The notes below the pieces were generated by a model. It was not told the DNA's origin. It searched no databases and saw only the letters and a program-made list of their open reading frames with translations. From Anaerolinea sp. (GTDB lineage Bacteria; Chloroflexota; Anaerolineae; Anaerolineales; Anaerolineaceae): a DNA stretch of 10,000 nucleotides. The stretch lies in assembly GCA_020216845.1 (NCBI GenBank), contig JAIWNK010000015.1, positions 1 to 10,000 of the forward strand, written 5' to 3'. Position 1 is the stretch's first letter, and every line of letters begins with the position of its first letter. Below, piece by piece: positions 5,806 through 10,000 of the stretch. The translations under genes were made by a program, and so were the position numbers.

Positions 5806-7633
5806 ATATTTTGAAGAAGAAGAGTTTCAAAGTAAATTTAATGGGCAAACCTTCCGCCGCATTGTCGGGCTGATTACACCTCATTGGAAATGGGTGCTGG
5901 GGTTTGTCATTACAATCATGGGCGTCTCCAGTCTTGATTCGTTGTTTACCTACCTGAGCAAGCGCATCATTGACGAAGGCATCGTTGCCCGAAACGCCCC
6001 CGTGCTGATCAACATCCTCACCGAATACGGCTTGCTCACCATCGTTCAAGCAATTGGCGTATTCATTTTCATTTACCTGGTGGGTGTGCTGGGCGAACGT
6101 GTGCGCTACGATATGCGGCGCGCGCTCTTTAATCACCTTCAGCAGCTCTCTCTATCCTACTACAGCCGCACCCCCGTTGGCTGGATCATGGCTCGCGTCA
6201 CCTCCGACACAGACCGCGTCGCCGACCTGGTTACCTGGGGATTGCTTGACTCCACCTGGGCGGTGATGAACATTATCACCGCCATGGGGTTCATGATCTA
6301 CATCAACTGGAGACTGGCGCTGATTGTCTTTTTTACACTGCCCATCCTCTTCATCGTTGCCGTTGAGTTCCGCAAACGAATTGTCTCACAATATCGCGCG
6401 GTACGCAAAACCAACTCAAAAATTGTCGGTGCTTTCAACGAAAACATCACTGGCGTGCGTGTTGTTAAAGCCCTCGGGCGCGAAGAAGGCAACCTGAGTG
6501 AGTTTAACACATTGACAAATGAAATGTATCGCGCCTCCTATCGCGCTGCCTGGCTGAGTGCCCTTTTCTTGCCCTCTGTGCAACTCATCAGCGCCGCAGC
6601 TGTTGGCAGCATCATCTGGTATGGCGGCTTGCAAGCCCAAACAGGCACTTTGACTGTCGGTGGCATCACCGCGTTTGTGTCCTACGTCACCTTCATGATG
6701 TGGCCAATCCAAGACCTGGCGCGCGTGTTCGCTGAAATCCAACACGCCATTGCTTCTGCCGAACGCATCTTCTCTCTGGTTGACTCGCAACCCGATATCA
6801 GTGATCGGCCCAACGCGGTGGACCCCGGCACCATTCAAGGCGACATCGAATTTGAACACGTCAGCTTCACCTACAAAGACGACACCAAAGAAGTCCTTCA
6901 CGATTTCAGCCTGTATGTAAAACAAGGTGAAACGATTGCCATCGTCGGCCCTACAGGAGGTGGCAAAACCACCATTGTCAACTTGTTATGCCGTTTCTAT
7001 GAACCAACAACTGGGGTCATTCGTATTGGCGGACGTGACTACACGCAACTTTCCATGCACGCCATTCAATCTCGCATTGGCGTTGTCCTGCAAACCCCAC
7101 ACCTCTTCTCTGGTACCGTGCGCGAGAACATTCGTTACGGACGCATGGATGCAACAGACAGCGAAATTGAACAGGCAGCTCAAATGGCCGGCGCCCACGA
7201 CTTCATTCAAAAGCTCGAAAAAGGCTATGATGAACCCGTTGGCGAAGGAGGTAATCTGCTCTCGACTGGCCAAAAACAACTCATCAGTCTAGCACGCGCC
7301 ATTCTCGCCCGCCCAGAAGTTTTCATCATGGACGAAGCCACCAGCTCGGTAGACACCCTCACCGAAGCTCTTATCCAGCGCGGCATGGAAACACTGATGA
7401 ATGGACGCACAAGTTTCATCATTGCCCACCGTCTTTCCACCATCAAGCGCGCCGATCGCATTTTGGTCATCGAAGATGGTCGGATTGCAGAAATCGGCAC
7501 TCACGCCGAATTACTCCGCTTGCGTGGCAAATACTATCAACTCTACACCCAACAATTCCGTCACGAAATGGCTGCCGCCTACGACCCATTTGAAACTGTC
7601 AGCCCCGTTCAGCAAAAACCGCTCGGCGTCTAG
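5795..7633 (+). CDS. Heterodimeric ABC exporter subunit with the catalytic Walker B site
   Basis: A 612-residue half-transporter: an acidic N-terminus (EYFEEEE), a six-helix transmembrane domain (about 30-320) and an ATP-binding domain (about 350-590). Walker A is GPTGGGKTT (385-393), the Q-loop Gln is 433, Walker B is VFIMDEATS (509-517) with the catalytic Glu514 present, and the switch His is 545. The signature is LSTGQKQ (489-495) rather than LSGGQ. In the antiparallel dimer this altered signature faces the Asp-containing site of the partner (degenerate site), while Glu514 faces the intact LSGGQ (active site). This matches BmrD/TM288-type subunits. The GTG start is set by AAGGAG 7 bases upstream and gives an 11-base overlap with the first subunit gene. 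The gene ends just before a strong terminator. The substrate is unknown; export of drugs or lipids is the family's usual role. Confidence 0.93.
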   Translation: MSTEYFEEEEFQSKFNGQTFRRIVGLITPHWKWVLGFVITIMGVSSLDSLFTYLSKRIIDEGIVARNAPVLINILTEYGLLTIVQAIGVFIFIYLVGVLGERVRYDMRRALFNHLQQLSLSYYSRTPVGWIMARVTSDTDRVADLVTWGLLDSTWAVMNIITAMGFMIYINWRLALIVFFTLPILFIVAVEFRKRIVSQYRAVRKTNSKIVGAFNENITGVRVVKALGREEGNLSEFNTLTNEMYRASYRAAWLSALFLPSVQLISAAAVGSIIWYGGLQAQTGTLTVGGITAFVSYVTFMMWPIQDLARVFAEIQHAIASAERIFSLVDSQPDISDRPNAVDPGTIQGDIEFEHVSFTYKDDTKEVLHDFSLYVKQGETIAIVGPTGGGKTTIVNLLCRFYEPTTGVIRIGGRDYTQLSMHAIQSRIGVVLQTPHLFSGTVRENIRYGRMDATDSEIEQAAQMAGAHDFIQKLEKGYDEPVGEGGNLLSTGQKQLISLARAILARPEVFIMDEATSSVDTLTEALIQRGMETLMNGRTSFIIAHRLSTIKRADRILVIEDGRIAEIGTHAELLRLRGKYYQLYTQQFRHEMAAAYDPFETVSPVQQKPLGV

Positions 7634-7654
7634 GCGCTAAGCACAAGCTCCCCT

Positions 7655-7688
7655 CTGCCCGATCTCAACACAGATCGGGCAGTTTTTT
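7655..7688 (+). terminator. Intrinsic terminator of the ABC operon
   Basis: An 11-bp perfect stem, CTGCCCGATCT (7655-7665) with AGATCGGGCAG (7672-7682), a 6-base loop CAACAC, then six T residues (7683-7688). It starts 21 bases after the stop of the second ABC gene. The T-tract overlaps the stop codon of the convergent glycosyltransferase gene. In the minus direction no U-tract follows the stem, so it is a strong terminator only for the + strand transcript. Confidence 0.93.
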
Positions 7689-9255
7689 ATGGCTCCCTCA
7701 GCACGATCTTGAATATGTGCTGCCCCGCTATCGTCTTCCAATACATTAAACCACCCTCGTCGCGCGGCTCCCGATACAAATCCCGCAACCCAGCAGGCGC
7801 ATTTTGATCCAACACCAAATAAGTCGCCCGATACTGTCGCGCAACTGCCATAACGGTCACCACATCTCCATCCGGTATTACAATTGCAGGCCGTCCAGTC
7901 ACTGCGTAAAACCCAGGCGGATTATTCACCATGAAAACAGCATCCATTGGCGCCTCTACCTCACGCAGTGCCGCGTGCGCTTTCCAACTCCGTTCCCAAT
8001 CCACCCCTTCCAATCCCACTCCAACCACTTGCTGATTGACTACCAAGACACTAAAAACAAAGGCTAACCCCACCAATCCTACGGAAAAGACGCGCCCAGC
8101 TTGCTTTCTGCTCCAACCGCGCCGCCGACTGACCCAAGCCAATGTCTGTTCTAGCCCTTGCGGCACCACCGCCCATAAACAGGCTTGCAACGCCGCCCCC
8201 GAATGAAAAAAACCGCCACGCGCACCCGCAAATGGAAAAACCACAGTCATCACAGCCAGGGTCATTAACCACATCACCGCCACAAATTGCGCCCAAGCCT
8301 TGCGGCGCTGCCTCCACAGCCCTACCACCATCAACGGCAACAAAAAAACACTCCCCTGCACCCCTAATGTCGTCTTGAGATTCATTTGCAATGCCCACCA
8401 ACGCGCCGACACAATCGCCCGCCACCCCGAATCCAACCAATGTTGCAACGTCAACACACTTGCCGGATACACATAAGTCTGATTGTAATCCGTCAACCAC
8501 AGAGTACGCATCCCCCCCGGTGCCATCAAACGACCATAATAAGCCAGGTTGCGCCCCATCCAAGGCGACATCACCAAACCATAAACCAGCAACAGCCCCA
8601 CTACCCCAAGCAAGCGCAATCTCCATCCCCGACCTTGCCAAATCAACACCGCCGCACCTGCCACAAGCCACAGCAAGCCATCGGCGCGTGTCAAATGCAT
8701 CAAAGCCGCCAAAACACCCAACACTGCCCCGCGCCAAAAGCCTAGCCCCGGTGTCAATTCCTCAAACGCGCAAGCTAAGAATAACGCCCCCAGCAAAAAA
8801 TACAGCACAAACGTTTCCGTCAAACTGTTATAAATCAGGTAAAAGCCACCAAACAACGCCAGACCGCCTGCTAGCCATTCCGTCTTACCTGATTTCAAAT
8901 CGCCGCGCAGCCGACCAGCAAGCCAGGCGGTCAATGGCACGGTCAACGCCGCCAAAATCACAAACGGCAATCGCGCCCACAGAAACGCAACATCACCCGC
9001 CAAACGCATTCCCAGCATTGCAACCAGAGCCGGCAAAGGCATCCAATAAGTAAACGCCGGATGAGGCAATCCCGCCGGCTCATCCAAATAATTCCACAAA
9101 AACGGCTCCCAAAAGCCATGTCCTTCTGCAAGCACTCGTCCACCAACGTAATAATACTCGGCATCCATGTACCCCGGTGTACGTTGTAGAACGGCCATCC
9201 CCCCGTAAATCAACAACCCGAACGCGAATAAAATCCAACCATTACGCCATCTCAC
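7687..9255 (-). CDS. GT-C type membrane glycosyltransferase (PMT/ArnT-like)
   Basis: A 522-residue multipass membrane protein with about ten hydrophobic segments and a soluble C-terminal tail (about 415-522). After the first membrane segment comes TPGYMDAEYYYVGG (26-39); its Asp31 and Glu33 match the acidic motif in the first outer loop of GT-C enzymes, where the catalytic Asp lies. LTRADGLLWL (188-197) and FAGARGGFFHSGAAL (342-356) fit conserved GT-C positions. These enzymes transfer a sugar from a polyprenyl-phosphate donor to a lipid, glycan or protein outside the membrane. Donor and acceptor cannot be told from sequence. The start is GTG, preceded by GAGGAA with a 5-base spacer that overlaps the stop of the upstream gene 9 bases away, suggesting coupled translation. 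The stop codon lies in the T-tract of the ABC terminator. Confidence 0.85.
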   Translation of the reverse strand: MRWRNGWILFAFGLLIYGGMAVLQRTPGYMDAEYYYVGGRVLAEGHGFWEPFLWNYLDEPAGLPHPAFTYWMPLPALVAMLGMRLAGDVAFLWARLPFVILAALTVPLTAWLAGRLRGDLKSGKTEWLAGGLALFGGFYLIYNSLTETFVLYFLLGALFLACAFEELTPGLGFWRGAVLGVLAALMHLTRADGLLWLVAGAAVLIWQGRGWRLRLLGVVGLLLVYGLVMSPWMGRNLAYYGRLMAPGGMRTLWLTDYNQTYVYPASVLTLQHWLDSGWRAIVSARWWALQMNLKTTLGVQGSVFLLPLMVVGLWRQRRKAWAQFVAVMWLMTLAVMTVVFPFAGARGGFFHSGAALQACLWAVVPQGLEQTLAWVSRRRGWSRKQAGRVFSVGLVGLAFVFSVLVVNQQVVGVGLEGVDWERSWKAHAALREVEAPMDAVFMVNNPPGFYAVTGRPAIVIPDGDVVTVMAVARQYRATYLVLDQNAPAGLRDLYREPRDEGGLMYWKTIAGQHIFKIVLREP

Positions 9256-9260
9256 GCTTT

Positions 9261-9266
9261 TTCCTC
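9261..9266 (-). promoter_or_regulatory. Shine-Dalgarno site overlapping a stop codon
   Basis: On the minus strand TGAGGAA combines the stop TGA of the upstream gene (9265-9267) with a GAGGAA ribosome site 5 bases before the GTG at 9255. This supports the GTG start and reinitiation between the two glycosyltransferase genes. Confidence 0.65.
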
Positions 9267-10000
9267 ACCGACGTCCATAACCGAACACCAACAAATCGCC
9301 ATAAGTCCACTGTCCTAGCAGTGTATAACGCTCATCTAGCCAGCGCAGCGCAGGATGTCGCATCTCACCCAATGCCTGATATTCCTCGATTGTTTCTGAA
9401 AAAGTCACAAAATACACCCGTTGCGCATCACCAACCGCCGTCTCTAAATCTGGCTCTGGAAAGAGCTGCATTGCATCCTGACTCGCCTTTGCATACGTAT
9501 CATTATGAGACCCCGGCACATCCGCTATGAACTTCATCGGCAAATCGGGAGCATAAAAATATGACGGGAAAAACGACAACTTATTATCGTGAACAATTAC
9601 ATCTCCGGCCTGCACTCGCGTTCTCAAACCCTGCATCGCCTCATTGAACGGCGAGCGTGGAAAAGAGTTGAAAGTGTAATAAAACGGCAAAGAGACAATA
9701 GCAGCCAGAATAAACCCACCCAACACCATTGCACCAATTCCATGCCGCCACCGTCGAACGACTACCCGTCCAGCCAACACAAAATAAGCCAATGAAGCCA
9801 CCAAAAAACCGCGCGGCACAAATACCGGACGAATCAAATACGACACAACAAACAAAATCGCCGGCAATCCCAAAGCAATGATCGTCGCCAAACCAATTCC
9901 ATCCTCGCGCTTTCGATCTCGCCAGGTTTCAAAAGCAACCAAAACCAACAGCTGCACACTTAACACAGACGCCAAAACCAGCCAGATTCCTTCCAGCGGC
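9265..10000 (-). CDS. Membrane glycosyltransferase-like protein, C-terminal part (5' end beyond window)
   Basis: The minus-strand frame is open to the window edge, so only the last 244 or so residues are present. A TTG codon at 9975 is an internal leucine, not a start, because in-frame coding (LEGIWLVL) continues upstream. The visible part has about four hydrophobic segments, with the loop RPVFVPRGFLVAS between two of them. This resembles the R-x-hydrophobic-PR(Y/G) region of GT39/PMT_2 enzymes. A soluble domain follows (from about residue 120) with strands such as GDVIVHDN and AQRVYFVTFS. No catalytic acidic loop is visible because it would lie in the missing N-terminal part. The family call therefore rests on overall layout and on the neighbouring GT-C gene, with which it shares an operon. 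A role in surface glycan or glycolipid synthesis is inferred. Confidence 0.75.
   Translation of the reverse strand, partial: PLEGIWLVLASVLSVQLLVLVAFETWRDRKREDGIGLATIIALGLPAILFVVSYLIRPVFVPRGFLVASLAYFVLAGRVVVRRWRHGIGAMVLGGFILAAIVSLPFYYTFNSFPRSPFNEAMQGLRTRVQAGDVIVHDNKLSFFPSYFYAPDLPMKFIADVPGSHNDTYAKASQDAMQLFPEPDLETAVGDAQRVYFVTFSETIEEYQALGEMRHPALRWLDERYTLLGQWTYGDLLVFGYGRR

Noticed and set aside
8051..8737. 228-residue minus-strand ORF
   Set aside because: It lies fully inside the glycosyltransferase gene in another frame and its composition (Gly/Ala/Cys-rich, no domain) is that of a shadow frame.
8391..9053. 220-residue + strand ORF rich in Pro, Ser, Thr and His
   Set aside because: Antisense to the glycosyltransferase gene; low-complexity composition arises from the C-rich complement, and no domain is recognisable.

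Overview
The window looks like a bacterial chromosome segment, most likely from the Chloroflexota (Anaerolineae-like). This rests on gene style: a TPR protein with a long Pro/Ala/Glu-rich linker carrying PEW motifs, large multipass glycosyltransferases, and a conserved protein of unknown function next to the TPR gene. No rRNA or marker gene is present, so the taxonomy is an inference. I see no mobile element, CRISPR array, tRNA or rRNA. The DNA is gene-dense and the longest stretch without a gene is about 200 bases.

Left part (1-2734, + strand): the 3' part of a TPR protein gene is followed after 7 bases by a complete 581-residue protein of unknown function. The C-terminal third of that protein carries motifs resembling the nucleoside phosphorylase / AMP nucleosidase superfamily. 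The two genes probably form one transcript. A convergent minus-strand gene (2740-3783) begins 5 bases later. It encodes a membrane-anchored calcineurin-like metallophosphoesterase with an altered metal-site motif.

Middle (3784-7690): a divergent intergenic region holds a good sigma70-type promoter (TTGACA, extended -10 TGTTATAAT) and a leader of roughly 150 bases with two abutting hairpins. Two overlapping ABC exporter half-transporter genes (3988-5805 and 5795-7633) follow, starting with TTG and GTG and each preceded by a clear Shine-Dalgarno sequence. Motif asymmetry (Asp instead of the catalytic Glu in the first, LSTGQ instead of LSGGQ in the second) identifies a heterodimeric exporter with one degenerate and one consensus ATP site, like BmrCD or TM287/288. 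A strong intrinsic terminator closes the operon.

Right part (7687-10000, minus strand): two adjacent membrane proteins of GT-C glycosyltransferase type lie 9 bases apart, with the Shine-Dalgarno sequence of the downstream gene overlapping the stop codon of the upstream one. The upstream gene runs off the window edge. They probably use polyprenyl-phosphate sugar donors for cell-surface glycosylation.

Nothing here is a clearly novel multi-gene system. The points most worth a second look are the phosphorylase-like unknown protein, the altered phosphoesterase motif, the structured leader of the ABC operon, and the asymmetric ABC pair.
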